Of a DNA stretch of 64,000 nt, positions 1 through 8,157 are shown piece by piece. Made by a program: the position numbers and the translations under genes. Numbering within the stretch: position 1 is the first letter of the stretch; every line of letters starts with the position of its first letter. The notes beneath the pieces were generated by a model. That model saw only the letters and a program-made list of their open reading frames with translations, did no database searches and had not been told where the DNA came from. The DNA comes from JALOOX01 sp964557955. Lineage in GTDB: Bacteria > Desulfobacterota > Syntrophobacteria > Syntrophobacterales > Syntrophobacteraceae. The stretch is from NCBI GenBank assembly GCA_964557955.1, contig CAZLCS010000002.1:1-64000 (forward strand), read 5' to 3'.

Positions 1-48
1 CTCGATGAATTCCCCTTTGACCGTCTTTTCCGAAATCTCGATCGGCAT
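1..48 (-). CDS. Possible start of a gene running off the left edge
   Basis: On the reverse strand an ATG at 48 is followed by 15 open codons to the window edge (protein begins MPIEISEKTVKG). A purine-rich stretch, AAAAGAGAAA, lies just upstream. It lies downstream of the fumarase beta gene on the same strand, so it could be the next gene of that operon, separated by about 170 bp in which I see nothing else. The fragment is too short to identify and could be chance. Confidence 0.35.
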   Translation of the reverse strand, partial: MPIEISEKTVKGEFIE

Positions 49-216
49 GGATTTCTCTTTTCGCGCTATGTGGTTGATAGAAAGAAACTTTTATGCGAAT
101 GCTCAGCGGGAATCATATTCCTGCGAGCTCCATCTATCAACCCCTGAATCGTCTTCATGCGGTGAAGTCCAGGGCCGCGCCGGCCCATCTCAGCCGAGAT
201 GCTCCGTGGGCGGCTC

Positions 217-771
217 TCAGCGAGCGTAAGCCTTTGCCCCTTCTTCGTAAAGATCCCCGCCGTGGGCATCGTTGGCAACGATGACCGGAAAATTCTGGAC
301 CTCCAGTTTTCGAATGGCTTCAGGACCCAGCTCAGGATATGCAATGACTTCAGCCGAGAGGATGCTCTTGGCCATGAGCGCTCCCGCACCGCCAATGGCC
401 GCGAAATAGACGGCTTTGTGCTTCTGCATGGCTTCCTGGACGGCATCATTGCGCTTGCCCTTGCCGATCATGCCTTTGAGGCCCCGTTCGATGAGGGTCG
501 GGGCGTAGGCATCCATGCGGTAGCTGGTGGTAGGTCCCGCCGCGCCGACAGCCTGGCCGGGCTTGGCCGGCGAAGGTCCGACGTAGTAAATCACCTGCCC
601 CTCGACGTCGAACGGCAGGGGCTCTCCAGCCTCGATAAGCTGGATCAGTCGCTTGTGCGCTGCATCGCGCGCGGTATACACGATTCCATTGAGAAGGACA
701 CGGTCTCCGATGCGCAGTTTGTCCACATCTTCGCTTTTGAGCGGCGTCGCCAGTATGATTGCCTCTTGCAT
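217..771 (-). CDS. fumB-like: Fumarate hydratase class I, beta (C-terminal) subunit
   Basis: Beta subunit of the two-subunit iron-sulfur fumarase that interconverts fumarate and malate in the cytoplasm. The 184-residue protein begins MQEAIILATP and carries family motifs: TARDAAHKR (about 33-41), YVGPSP (63-68), GPTTSYRMD (79-87) and GKG near 103. I chose the ATG at 771 because GGAGAGGGAG precedes it; an upstream ATG at 825 would lie inside the alpha gene and adds unrelated sequence. It follows the alpha subunit by 17 bp, so they are one operon. In single-chain class I fumarases the two parts are fused; split forms are usual in anaerobes and archaea. L-tartrate dehydratase is the close alternative. 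Confidence 0.9.
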   Translation of the reverse strand: MQEAIILATPLKSEDVDKLRIGDRVLLNGIVYTARDAAHKRLIQLIEAGEPLPFDVEGQVIYYVGPSPAKPGQAVGAAGPTTSYRMDAYAPTLIERGLKGMIGKGKRNDAVQEAMQKHKAVYFAAIGGAGALMAKSILSAEVIAYPELGPEAIRKLEVQNFPVIVANDAHGGDLYEEGAKAYAR

Positions 772-788
772 GCTTGATCTCCCTCTCC

Positions 789-1628
789 TTACAGTTCCGT
801 TTCCTTGTGCCTCGCCGCATGGCACTGGATGTTCACAGCGACCGGAAGGCTGGCGATATGGCAGGGCATCATGTTGATATGGACCGCGAGGGACGTGATG
901 CGCCCCCCCAACCCCTGGGGGCCGATTCCGAGGCGATTGATCTCCTCGATCCAGTCCTTTTCGAGCGGAGCCAGCTCGGCATCCGTGTTAACGCTCCCGA
1001 GGGGCCGCAGCAAAGCTTTCTTGGCCAGGAGCGCAGCAACCTCGAAGGTTCCGCCGATGCCGACTCCGATGATCGTAGGAGGACAAGGGTTGGGACCCAT
1101 CTCCTTCACCCGCTGGATCACAAATTCCTTCACCCCTTGGACTCCCACGGCGGGAGTCAGCATGGTCACCCGGCTCATGTTCTCGCTGCCGCCCCCTTTG
1201 GGCGCAAAGATCAGCTTGAGGCGGTCTCCCGGGACGAGATCCACGTGGATGATAGCCGGGGTGTTATCCCCGGTGTTTTGCCTGGTGAATGGGTGGCAAA
1301 CACTCTTTCGGAGATATCCTTCAGCATAGCCCTGCCGCACACCCTCTTCGATGGCATCTCTCAGAGAGCCTCCCACCAGATGTACCTCCTGGCCGATTTC
1401 CACAAACACTACGGCGAGGCCCGTATCCTGACACATGGGGATCCTCTCATCCCTGGCGATACGCGCGTTCTCGACCAGATGCCTGAGAATGTCGCGGCCG
1501 GTGGGAGATTCCTCCTGTTCGAGTCCTCGTTCGAAAGCTTTCAGGACGTCCTCACCGAGCTCCATGTTGGAACGGATGGCAAGGTCCTTGACGGCCCTGG
1601 TGATCTCGCCAACGTGAATCTCTCTCAT
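789..1628 (-). CDS. fumA-like: Fumarate hydratase class I, alpha (N-terminal) subunit
   Basis: Catalytic iron-sulfur subunit of the two-subunit class I fumarase. The 279-residue protein starts MREIHVGEIT after AAAAGGAGATTTT. Three cysteines in conserved settings are probable ligands of the oxygen-sensitive 4Fe-4S cluster: Cys66 (MCQDTG), Cys182 (PCPPT) and Cys269 (QCHAARH). The segments GGGSEN (145-150) and IGVGIGGT (187-194) are typical of the family. It lies immediately upstream of the beta subunit. In propionate oxidisers and sulfate reducers this enzyme belongs to the methylmalonyl-CoA/TCA route (family knowledge); that role here is inferred. Tartrate dehydratase is a less likely alternative. 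Confidence 0.92.
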   Translation of the reverse strand: MREIHVGEITRAVKDLAIRSNMELGEDVLKAFERGLEQEESPTGRDILRHLVENARIARDERIPMCQDTGLAVVFVEIGQEVHLVGGSLRDAIEEGVRQGYAEGYLRKSVCHPFTRQNTGDNTPAIIHVDLVPGDRLKLIFAPKGGGSENMSRVTMLTPAVGVQGVKEFVIQRVKEMGPNPCPPTIIGVGIGGTFEVAALLAKKALLRPLGSVNTDAELAPLEKDWIEEINRLGIGPQGLGGRITSLAVHINMMPCHIASLPVAVNIQCHAARHKETEL

Positions 1629-2235
1629 AAAATCTCCTTTTCTGCGGTCATGATGCTCCAATGTTGGTCCTCCGCGATAGGGGCCTGGCTGGGGGAACGG
1701 GTCTTTGAGCTGGCATAGAATGCCGCCCCGCCAGAGCTTGCAGCTCTATACGCCAACAAACCACACAGATTTACCCCCAAAGAGAAACAGAACCAGTTAG
1801 TCTTGGCCGGAAGAAGGGCCAGGAAGCACGCGAGGGCACAGGTGCTGCAAATTGCCTGCTGAGGCCGGGAAGGCCAACGACGGCAGAACCCCAGCGGAGG
1901 ATGCAAATCCAATGTCCCGTATACAGCGTTGTGCAAGCGAGCTTGTACCGTTTGATCTCCAAAAATGAGCTTCAGCATCCATCGGGGAAACTGAAAACAA
2001 CCCAGCAGGCCTTTATTATACGGCATGACCTGTTGTCAAATCATTTGATCGATCATAAGGCAGCCACCCGTCTCCAAATCGTCCCATCCCGGCCATTGGT
2101 CAAGGAAGGATTTGATTGAAATTTCCGCTTTGTATTTTCATGCATTCTGGAATCAGATTTGTGGTATGCTGATTCAATGAATCCGGACGGAGTCCCCGGA
2201 ACTGTCGAACCTATTCAGAATGGAGCGTGTTTTTC
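1629..2235. other. Gene-poor stretch upstream of the fumarase operon
   Basis: About 600 bp between the divergently transcribed fumarase genes and the metallohydrolase gene. The open frames here, including a 133-residue one on the reverse strand, have no recognisable domain and overlap one another in several frames. It should hold both promoters and a long fumarase leader, but I recognise no known riboswitch or clear promoter hexamer pair. Confidence 0.4.
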
Positions 2236-3003
2236 ATGAAGATCAGAGTCCTTGGAGCGTCAGGGTCGGAGACTCCGGGGCATCGTTCTCCTGCTTTTCT
2301 TCTAGATCAATCCATCCTCTTCGATGCCGGAACAGTCGGAGAGGCCATGGACGCTCAAGCTCAGTCTCTCATCACCCATATCTTCCTCACTCATGCGCAT
2401 CTGGACCACATCAAGGCCATCCCCTTTCTCGTGGACAACATGGTGTCCACTCGCCCAGAGTATCAATTGACCGTTGTGAGCGGCATCGAAGTGCTGCACG
2501 ACCTTCGCTGCAACATCTTCAACGACCGCATCTGGCCGGATTTCACACTGCTTCCCAATAGCGCCACCCCCGTCCTGCGCTATCAGGAAATCAAGAATGG
2601 CGAGCCCTTCCATGTGGGCGGCTATTCCATCACGGCAACACCCGTCAATCATGCGGTGCCGGCCTATGGTTACCTGGTCAGCAACGCTTCTCGGGATGCC
2701 TTCCTCTACACGGGTGATACGGGGCCGACGGATTCCATCTGGGAGCGCACAGCTGGTCACCGGGTCAAGGTGCTCATTGTGGAAGTGTCCTTTCCCAATG
2801 AACTGGAGCATCTCGCCCTGGCCTCGGGCCACCTCACCCCGTTCCTGCTTGGGCAAGAGCTTGCCAAAATGCCGGCCGTTCCGGAACGGATCTTCATCAC
2901 CCACCTCAAACCCTTTCACAGAGAGGTCATTGCAGCCCAGCTCCGAGATCTGAAGGGATTCACCGTTCACATACTCGAGGATGAAAACGAGCTCATCATC
3001 TGA
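2236..3003 (+). CDS. Metallo-beta-lactamase-fold hydrolase, class II cyclic-nucleotide phosphodiesterase-like
   Basis: A 255-residue soluble protein of the metallo-beta-lactamase fold. It has the metal motif HAHLDH (53-58), a second histidine in PVNHAVPAYGY, the aspartate of LYTGDTGPTD and the late histidine of FITHLKPFH. The H-x-H-L-D-H form and the overall length fit class II 3',5'-cyclic-nucleotide phosphodiesterases, so cAMP or cGMP hydrolysis is the best guess; an RNase Z-like nuclease is the alternative. The ATG at 2236 is preferred to a GTG at 2227 because GGAG lies ten bases upstream of it. It stands alone. The same window also encodes an adenylate cyclase and a Crp-family regulator. 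Confidence 0.7.
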   Translation: MKIRVLGASGSETPGHRSPAFLLDQSILFDAGTVGEAMDAQAQSLITHIFLTHAHLDHIKAIPFLVDNMVSTRPEYQLTVVSGIEVLHDLRCNIFNDRIWPDFTLLPNSATPVLRYQEIKNGEPFHVGGYSITATPVNHAVPAYGYLVSNASRDAFLYTGDTGPTDSIWERTAGHRVKVLIVEVSFPNELEHLALASGHLTPFLLGQELAKMPAVPERIFITHLKPFHREVIAAQLRDLKGFTVHILEDENELII

Positions 3004-3311
3004 GGCTGGGGGTCGGAAGCAGGCATCTGCTCCGAGTAGCTTCAAGTTTCTGGTTTCAAGTTTCTAGTTGAAAGCCGGCCCCCATCATCCTTTTCATCGT
3101 TTAGGGTGGCCCGAAGAGGCATTTAGGACTGCTGTTTTGGACTGGTGGGGTTTTGTGGCCAGGTTTGCCGTCAGATCCGATTGTTTCATTGAGTTGAGCT
3201 CAAGGGGGTCGTAAGGTTGCCAGAAGGTCCAGAGCAAAACCCATCGTGCTCGAACCTCCTGGCTGCGTGTAATCACTGCAGTAAACGCTGATTCTCCAGA
3301 GATCGTCCCCT
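3004..3311. other. Intergenic stretch with a heptamer repeat array
   Basis: About 300 bp between the metallohydrolase stop and the small CxxC gene. The only structure seen is the TTTC-type heptamer array at 3041-3074. A 73-residue reverse frame at 3094-3315 has no recognisable domain or ribosome binding site and is not called. Confidence 0.4.
3041..3074 (+). repeat. Heptamer tandem repeat array 1
   Basis: Roughly five units in seven-base register (TTCAAG, TTTCTGG, TTTCAAG, TTTCTAG, TTGAAAG), beginning 38 bases after the stop codon at 3003. It is one of five related intergenic arrays in this window. Confidence 0.7.
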
Positions 3312-3491
3312 TCAAATGTTCGTTGACTCTTCACCGCCGATGATCTTGTTCAATTCAACGATAAGCTTCCCTTCGGCAGGCTTGCACTGATCGCATTTCA
3401 GAACATGATCCAGAAAAGCGGTGATGTTCCAGCCTTCGTAAGTCCTGATGCGCAAATCCACCAGGTCGCGGCCGCACTCGAGGCGAATCAT
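3312..3491 (-). CDS. Small CxxC protein of unknown function (59 aa)
   Basis: A 59-residue protein starting MIRLECGRDLVDLRIRTYEG and ending GGEESTNI. The middle carries HVLKCDQCKPAEGK, a CxxC pair at residues 33-36 that could bind zinc or be redox active, with a further Cys at 6. The ATG at 3491 is preceded by a very strong ribosome binding site, GGGGAGGAG, at seven to eight bases. Codon use is GC-rich at third positions, like its neighbours. No family is recognised. It stands alone, about 550 bp beyond the end of the acyl-CoA dehydrogenase gene on the same strand. Confidence 0.6.
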   Translation of the reverse strand: MIRLECGRDLVDLRIRTYEGWNITAFLDHVLKCDQCKPAEGKLIVELNKIIGGEESTNI

Positions 3492-4045
3492 TTGGGCTCC
3501 TCCCCTTCAGGTCCTTGCCACTCCCATCCCCGATAGGCAACAAGACCATGGGGGCAAGAGACCTCGGAAAGAGGCAGCTCACCCCCGGCTGCAGACCAAT
3601 TTAATGCAGCTAAATTCTTCGGCTTGTCGAGTCTATGGAATGGGCCTCCGCACACATAGTGGGGCTTCTATAGCACAGGTCCTGGCGGGAGCACCAACCA
3701 AAACCTGCATGATCCCAAGATTTTTTTTGGCATCGAGCTTCTAACTCATTGCTGACACTGATTATATGCGTTTCGCGGCTGTTATACTCGTTGAGGTTAG
3801 GAAGGTGCCACAAGATCTCATCCTCCACGGGCATATATACAACTCACAGGTATGAAGTCTGACCGGGTCAAAGCAGTACCTCGTGCGCCTATGGAGCATC
3901 CTAAACAATGAAAAGGCTCATGGGGGACTGGTTTTCAATCAGGAACTCGAAACCCGAAACTCGAAACTTTTCAGAGGTGGGGTGGAGGGATCGAGTCCGG
4001 CGGCCGGCTCGGGAAAGCAGAGCATGCGACCGGACTCGTCGAGCC
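3492..4045. other. Intergenic stretch downstream of the acyl-CoA dehydrogenase gene
   Basis: About 550 bp. It contains the heptamer array at 3942-3969 and otherwise no gene I can support. Short frames of 74 to 98 residues here look random. It presumably holds the promoter of the small CxxC gene on the reverse strand. Confidence 0.4.
3942..3969 (+). repeat. Heptamer tandem repeat array 2
   Basis: Four exact seven-base steps: GGAACTC, GAAACCC, GAAACTC, GAAACTT. The array lies 77 bases beyond the stop of the reverse-strand acyl-CoA dehydrogenase gene. A flanking GGTTTTCAA is shared with array 3, so the two are copies of one element of about 40 bp. Confidence 0.8.
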
Positions 4046-5197
4046 TTATTTCTTGAGGAGCTCCCGGGCGATGATCAATCTCTGGATCTCGCTGGTTCCC
4101 TCGTAGATGGAGGTCACCCTCACATCGCGGTAATGCCGCTCCACCGGAAAATCCTTCGTATATCCATAACCGCCGAGCATCTGGATGGCATCGTAGCAGG
4201 CCTTGTTGGCTGATTCCGTGGCGTACACCTTGGCCATGGAAGCTTCCTTGGAGTAAGGCCTGTTCTGATCCTTAAGGAACGCCGCACGCATCAGGAGAAG
4301 TCGCGCGCCCTCCAGCCGTGTGTAGTTGTCGGCAATCATCCACTGGATGGCCTGATTATTGGCGATGGGAGTGCCGAATTGTATGCGCTCCTTGGCGTAG
4401 CCAGTGGCAAAGTCCATGGCCGCCAGTCCAATTCCAAGGGCCATGGAGCCGATTCCGATTCGCCCGCCTGCGAGCTCCGCCACGGCGATGCGGTAGCCAT
4501 CGTTGAGCTTGCCCAAGAGATTATCCCTCGGGACCCTGCAGTCTTCGAAGATCAGCTCGTTGGTGCAGGATGCGTTCTGCCCCATCTTCTTCTCGTCTTT
4601 GCCCACGATGAACCCCGGAAATGACGGCTCCACCAGAAAGGCGCTGATGCCCTTCCCTTTCGGCGCGTCTTTGTCCGTCACGGCCCAGACTACGAAAACA
4701 CCTGCATACTCAGCGCTGGAAATGAAAATCTTGTTGCCGTTCAGTACCCAGTGGTCCCCGTCCAGGAGCGCCGTAGTGCGCATGGCGGCCGGGTCCGACC
4801 CCGCACAGGTCTCGGTCAGGCCAAAGCTTCCCGCCGGATACTCTCCGCTGCACAGCGGCGGAATGTATTTCTGTTTCAGCTCCTCGGACCCCACCACCTG
4901 GATGCACTCGGCCACCATGTTGGTGACCGAGGTGGTTACCGTTGTGGAGGCGCAGCCGCGGCCCAGCTCCGTCATGGCGAGGGAGAACGCCACAGCGCCC
5001 GCACCCGTCCCGCCGTATTCCGGATCCACGTTGAGTCCCATGAACCCGAGCTCGGCCAGCTTCTTCAAGTTTCCCTTGAGGATCTCGCGGTTCTTGGTCT
5101 CGTCGAGCTCGGCCGCCACCGGCTCCAGCTCGCGCTTGGCAAATTTGGCAGCCGTATCCTGTATGATTTTTTGTTCTTCAGTCAGTTCAAAATCCAT
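4046..5197 (-). CDS. Acyl-CoA dehydrogenase (short-chain / butyryl-CoA type)
   Basis: FAD enzyme that forms the alpha-beta double bond of acyl-CoA, probably acting on butyryl-CoA or another short chain. The 383-residue protein shows the full family layout: N-terminal helical part (MDFELTEEQK), the FAD/substrate stretch with LTETCAGSD, beta domain (NGNKIFISSAE), and the C-terminal part ending SIYEGTSEIQRL, whose Glu is the usual catalytic base of this subgroup. The ATG at 5197 is preferred over one at 5215 because AGGA sits nine bases upstream. It is the last gene of the thiolase / hydroxyacyl-CoA dehydrogenase operon, 28 bp after its neighbour. No electron-transfer flavoprotein genes are in the window. 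Confidence 0.93.
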   Translation of the reverse strand: MDFELTEEQKIIQDTAAKFAKRELEPVAAELDETKNREILKGNLKKLAELGFMGLNVDPEYGGTGAGAVAFSLAMTELGRGCASTTVTTSVTNMVAECIQVVGSEELKQKYIPPLCSGEYPAGSFGLTETCAGSDPAAMRTTALLDGDHWVLNGNKIFISSAEYAGVFVVWAVTDKDAPKGKGISAFLVEPSFPGFIVGKDEKKMGQNASCTNELIFEDCRVPRDNLLGKLNDGYRIAVAELAGGRIGIGSMALGIGLAAMDFATGYAKERIQFGTPIANNQAIQWMIADNYTRLEGARLLLMRAAFLKDQNRPYSKEASMAKVYATESANKACYDAIQMLGGYGYTKDFPVERHYRDVRVTSIYEGTSEIQRLIIARELLKK

Positions 5198-5225
5198 GAG
5201 TGTGATTCCTGTCATGCCGAGGCCG

Positions 5226-6077
5226 TCATTTGTAGTCGTAAAAACCGCGTCCCGTCTTCCTTCCCAGCCATCCGGCCTCGACGTATTTTCTGAGGAGCGG
5301 GCAAGGGCGGTATTTGGAATCGCAAAATCCGTCGAAAAGAGTCTCCATGATAGCGAGACAGGTGTCCAGACCGATGAGGTCCGCCAGGGCCAGTGGGCCC
5401 ATGGGATGATTCATGCCCAGCTTCATGACCGTATCGATGTCTTCTTTCGTGCCCACGCCGTGATAAAGACAGTACACAGCCTCGTTGATCATGGGCATCA
5501 GGATTCGGTTGGCGATGAAGCCCGGATAGTCGCTGGATTCCGCAGGGGTTTTCCCAAACTTGATGGAGAGCTCCCATGTGATCTTGAAGGTTTCGTCGGA
5601 AGTGGGGAGACCCCGGATGATCTCAACGAGCTTCATGACCGGCACCGGGTTCATGAAGTGCATGCCGATGACCTTGTCGGGGCGTTTCGTCTGCGCCGCA
5701 ATGCGTCCGATGGGAATCGACGACGTGTTGCTCGCCAGAATGGCTTCCGGTCGGCATATTCCGTCAAGATCCCTGAAAATTTGAAACTTGATGGGCTCAT
5801 TCTCCGTGGCGGCCTCGACCACATAATCTGCGGGAGCCATGTCGCTCAGGCTGGTCGTGGTCTTGATGCGTCCGAGGACGGCATCCTTATCCGCTGCCGT
5901 CATCTTGCCCTTTTCCACGTTCTTGCTCAGAATGTTGGTGATATTCTGCATGCCGCGCTGAACAAACTCGTCCTTGATGTCGCTCATGACGACCTGCAGT
6001 CCGCTCATGGCAGCCACCTGGGCGATTCCATTTCCCATCTGACCGGCGCCAATGACTCCAAAGGTTTTCACTTCCAT
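5226..6077 (-). CDS. hbd: 3-hydroxybutyryl-CoA dehydrogenase
   Basis: NAD(P)-dependent oxidation of 3-hydroxyacyl-CoA to 3-ketoacyl-CoA. The 283-residue protein has the Rossmann motif GAGQMG (11-16), the ASNTSSIPI stretch, the catalytic-histidine region GMHFMNPVPVMKLVE and the C-terminal helical domain ending GRKTGRGFYDYK. This is the single-domain bacterial length. AAAGGAGG precedes the ATG at 6077. It sits between thiolase and acyl-CoA dehydrogenase on the same strand, giving a compact short-chain beta-oxidation set. The crotonase is missing from the cluster and must be encoded elsewhere. Confidence 0.94.
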   Translation of the reverse strand: MEVKTFGVIGAGQMGNGIAQVAAMSGLQVVMSDIKDEFVQRGMQNITNILSKNVEKGKMTAADKDAVLGRIKTTTSLSDMAPADYVVEAATENEPIKFQIFRDLDGICRPEAILASNTSSIPIGRIAAQTKRPDKVIGMHFMNPVPVMKLVEIIRGLPTSDETFKITWELSIKFGKTPAESSDYPGFIANRILMPMINEAVYCLYHGVGTKEDIDTVMKLGMNHPMGPLALADLIGLDTCLAIMETLFDGFCDSKYRPCPLLRKYVEAGWLGRKTGRGFYDYK

Positions 6078-6268
6078 GGGCTGATGCCTCCTTTATCCAT
6101 AGGAGTTTCCATATCGTTCGCTTCCATTTGTAACCTGCGCATTTTCACAAACCATCGGATCACACCATAGCGAGAAGGCGGTCCGAGCACTTGGTTCCGA
6201 GCAGTCCCTCATGCCCCTCCGGGCCACCCTGAATGACGAGAAGCTCGAGGGGCACGGGTTTTCAACTG

Positions 6269-6296
6269 GAAACTCGAAACCCGAAACTCGGAACTT
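6269..6296 (+). repeat. Heptamer tandem repeat array 3
   Basis: Four seven-base units GAAACTC, GAAACCC, GAAACTC, GGAACTT, placed 41 bases beyond the stop of the reverse-strand thiolase gene and between it and the next gene of the operon. Nearly identical to array 2, including the flanking GGTTTTCAA. Confidence 0.8.
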
Positions 6297-6336
6297 CTCG
6301 CAGCAGTATTGCGGTGATCATGAGACGCGGCACCCA

Positions 6337-7512
6337 TCAGCGCCTGACAGCCATGGCCACCGCTTCGCCGCCCCCCAAGCACAGGGAGACGAGTCCCCTT
6401 TTCTTGTCCTGGCGAATCATTTCGTACAACAGAGTCACCAGCAGCCGGCATCCGCTGGCTCCGATGGGATGTCCCAGGGCCACGCTGCCGCCATTGACGT
6501 TGACCTTGGCGGAATCCAGCTTCAACTCTTTGAGAGCGGCCACTGTAGACCCGCTGAAGGCTTCGTTGATCTCGTAGAGGTCCACGTCATCCGCTGAAAT
6601 TCCCTCCTTCTGGAGGCATTTGGGCACAGCCCAGATGGGAGCCACCAAGACGTATTTCATGTCAATGCCGAACGAAGCCTGAGCGCCAACGGTCGCCATG
6701 ATCTCACAGCCCATGGCTTCCGCCCTCTCGCGGGCCATCACCACCACCGCCGCAGCGCCGTCACTGATGATGGATGCGTTTCCGGCCGTCGTGACGCCGC
6801 CCTGTTTGAAAGCGGGCTTCATCTTGGAGAGCGTTTCGTAAGGCGTATCCTGGGGGCACTCATCCTTGCTGAAGATCAGTGGTGCCCCCTTCCTCTGAGG
6901 GATCTCGACGGGAACGATCTCGTCATCGAACCTGCCTGCCGCCTGAGCTGCGAGGGCGCGCCGGTAGGATTCCGCCGCATATCGGTCCTGGTCCTCCCGG
7001 CTGACATGGTATCTTTCGGAGCAGAGCTCGTTGGAGATCCCCATGTGGAAATCGTTGACGATATCCCACAGACCGTCATGAAGCATGTGATCGTGAAGCG
7101 TGCCGTCACCCATCCGGTAGCCGAATCGGGCTTTCTTCAGGAAGTACGGAGCCATGCTCATATTCTCCATGCCGCCCGCCACCACGATGTCGGCGTCTCC
7201 CACCTGGATGGCCTGGGCCGCCATCATGACGGCTTTGAGCCCCGAACCGCACACCTTGTTGATGGTGACACACTCGACCTCCCACGGCATGCCAGCCTGA
7301 ACGGTGGCCTGTTTGGCCGGGTTCTGACCGTAGCCGCAGGGGAGCACGATACCCATGATGGCTTCGTTCACGTCTTCCTTTCTCACGCCTGCCCGTCGAA
7401 GAGCTTCCTCAATCACGATGGCGCCGAGCTTCGTGGCCCCGAGGCCGCTCAACGTGCCATTGAAGCTCCCCAGCGGGGTTCGGACGGCACTCACAATTAC
7501 CGCTTCTCGCAT
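6337..7512 (-). CDS. Acetyl-CoA acetyltransferase (thiolase)
   Basis: Thiolase that cleaves 3-ketoacyl-CoA or condenses acetyl-CoA. The 391-residue protein begins MREAVIVSAVRTPLG and has all three catalytic signatures: nucleophile Cys in INKVCGSGLKAV, His in NGGSVALGHPIGASG, and Cys in SLCLGGGEAVAM. The ATG at 7512 follows AAGGAGAAGACC; a start 18 bases further up is possible but lacks a good site. It is the first gene of the operon with 3-hydroxybutyryl-CoA dehydrogenase and acyl-CoA dehydrogenase. The 260-bp gap to the second gene holds a heptamer array, which is wide for an operon and might hold a second promoter or processing site. Confidence 0.94.
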   Translation of the reverse strand: MREAVIVSAVRTPLGSFNGTLSGLGATKLGAIVIEEALRRAGVRKEDVNEAIMGIVLPCGYGQNPAKQATVQAGMPWEVECVTINKVCGSGLKAVMMAAQAIQVGDADIVVAGGMENMSMAPYFLKKARFGYRMGDGTLHDHMLHDGLWDIVNDFHMGISNELCSERYHVSREDQDRYAAESYRRALAAQAAGRFDDEIVPVEIPQRKGAPLIFSKDECPQDTPYETLSKMKPAFKQGGVTTAGNASIISDGAAAVVVMARERAEAMGCEIMATVGAQASFGIDMKYVLVAPIWAVPKCLQKEGISADDVDLYEINEAFSGSTVAALKELKLDSAKVNVNGGSVALGHPIGASGCRLLVTLLYEMIRQDKKRGLVSLCLGGGEAVAMAVRR

Positions 7513-7571
7513 GGTCTTCTCCTTGTGCAATAGCTGTCACGTCAACCGAAGGATTTGGATTGTTGGAGGCT

Positions 7572-7606
7572 CTTGTATCAAAAAGAAGGGCCCTTTTCAA
7601 AAAGAA
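7572..7606 (-). promoter_or_regulatory. Candidate promoter/operator of the thiolase operon
   Basis: Reverse strand: -35 TTGAAA (complement of 7595-7600), 17-base spacer, -10 TACAAG (complement of 7572-7577), about 50 bases before the thiolase start. The spacer contains the perfect ten-base palindrome AAGGGCCCTT (7586-7595), flanked by two direct copies of CAAAAAGAA (7579-7587 and 7598-7606). The layout suggests a repressor operator; the regulator is unknown. Confidence 0.4.
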
Positions 7607-7646
7607 TGTGATCAGATCAAACAACATGATAGAGGCGATGATGCGA

Positions 7647-7943
7647 CTATTCGAGCTTCTGGAGCACGTCTTCGGGAGAGAGTCCACGGATGAGCAGTGT
7701 TTTGGAGCGCGACTTCAATCCCTGAAGGATGCTCACCGAGGAGCGGGGGATGTCGAGCATTTTGGCCAGGAAGCGGATGCACTCCTTGTTCGCCTCACCT
7801 TCCACGGGTGGGGCCGTCAGCCGCACTTTCAGGCGGCCTTCGTGCATGCCGGCGATTTCATTCCTGCTGGCTCTGGGCTGCACGTAGATCTCAACGATGG
7901 AGCCTTGTTCCGCCTCCCGAACTGCAGCAAAGGTCGATGGCAT
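7647..7943 (-). CDS. DUF167 family protein (YggU-like)
   Basis: Small cytoplasmic protein of the DUF167/UPF0235 family, of unknown biochemical role. The 98-residue form beginning MPSTFAAVREAEQG contains the family core: VQPRASRNEIAG, LKVRLTAPPVEGEANK and FLAKMLDIPRSSVSILQG. An ATG at 7958 would add five residues; 7943 is preferred since AGGA lies at a normal distance. It stands alone on the reverse strand, upstream of the thiolase operon and divergent from the ABC transporter. Confidence 0.85.
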   Translation of the reverse strand: MPSTFAAVREAEQGSIVEIYVQPRASRNEIAGMHEGRLKVRLTAPPVEGEANKECIRFLAKMLDIPRSSVSILQGLKSRSKTLLIRGLSPEDVLQKLE

Positions 7944-8157
7944 GGGGTCATCCTTCAAAGAAGCTGAGCAGCTGGAATCAGGCAGGCTGCTGTCAAAAAC
8001 GGTTGTAGATAAGCTTATAGCGCATTATGCTCTCCCGAGCCATGAAAGAGATCCCATATTGAAAGCAGCTGGCGATCTCCAGGACGCATATTTGATTTCC
8101 AGTGCGGCCAGGCAAAACATCCCGGGCAATCTCCGGATTGGATCGTTCGGGTGCGGC

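Noticed and set aside
1790..1885. GC-rich hairpins that looked like a riboswitch upstream of fumarase
   Set aside because: No conserved core of a known riboswitch class could be matched by eye.
1625..2026. 133-residue reverse frame upstream of fumarase
   Set aside because: Cysteine- and tryptophan-rich, composition unlike neighbours, overlaps the fumarase start and has no domain.
4503..6170. 555-residue forward open frame across the acyl-CoA dehydrogenase and hydroxybutyryl-CoA dehydrogenase genes
   Set aside because: It is antisense to two well-identified genes; the protein has no domain and long antisense frames are expected in GC-rich genes.
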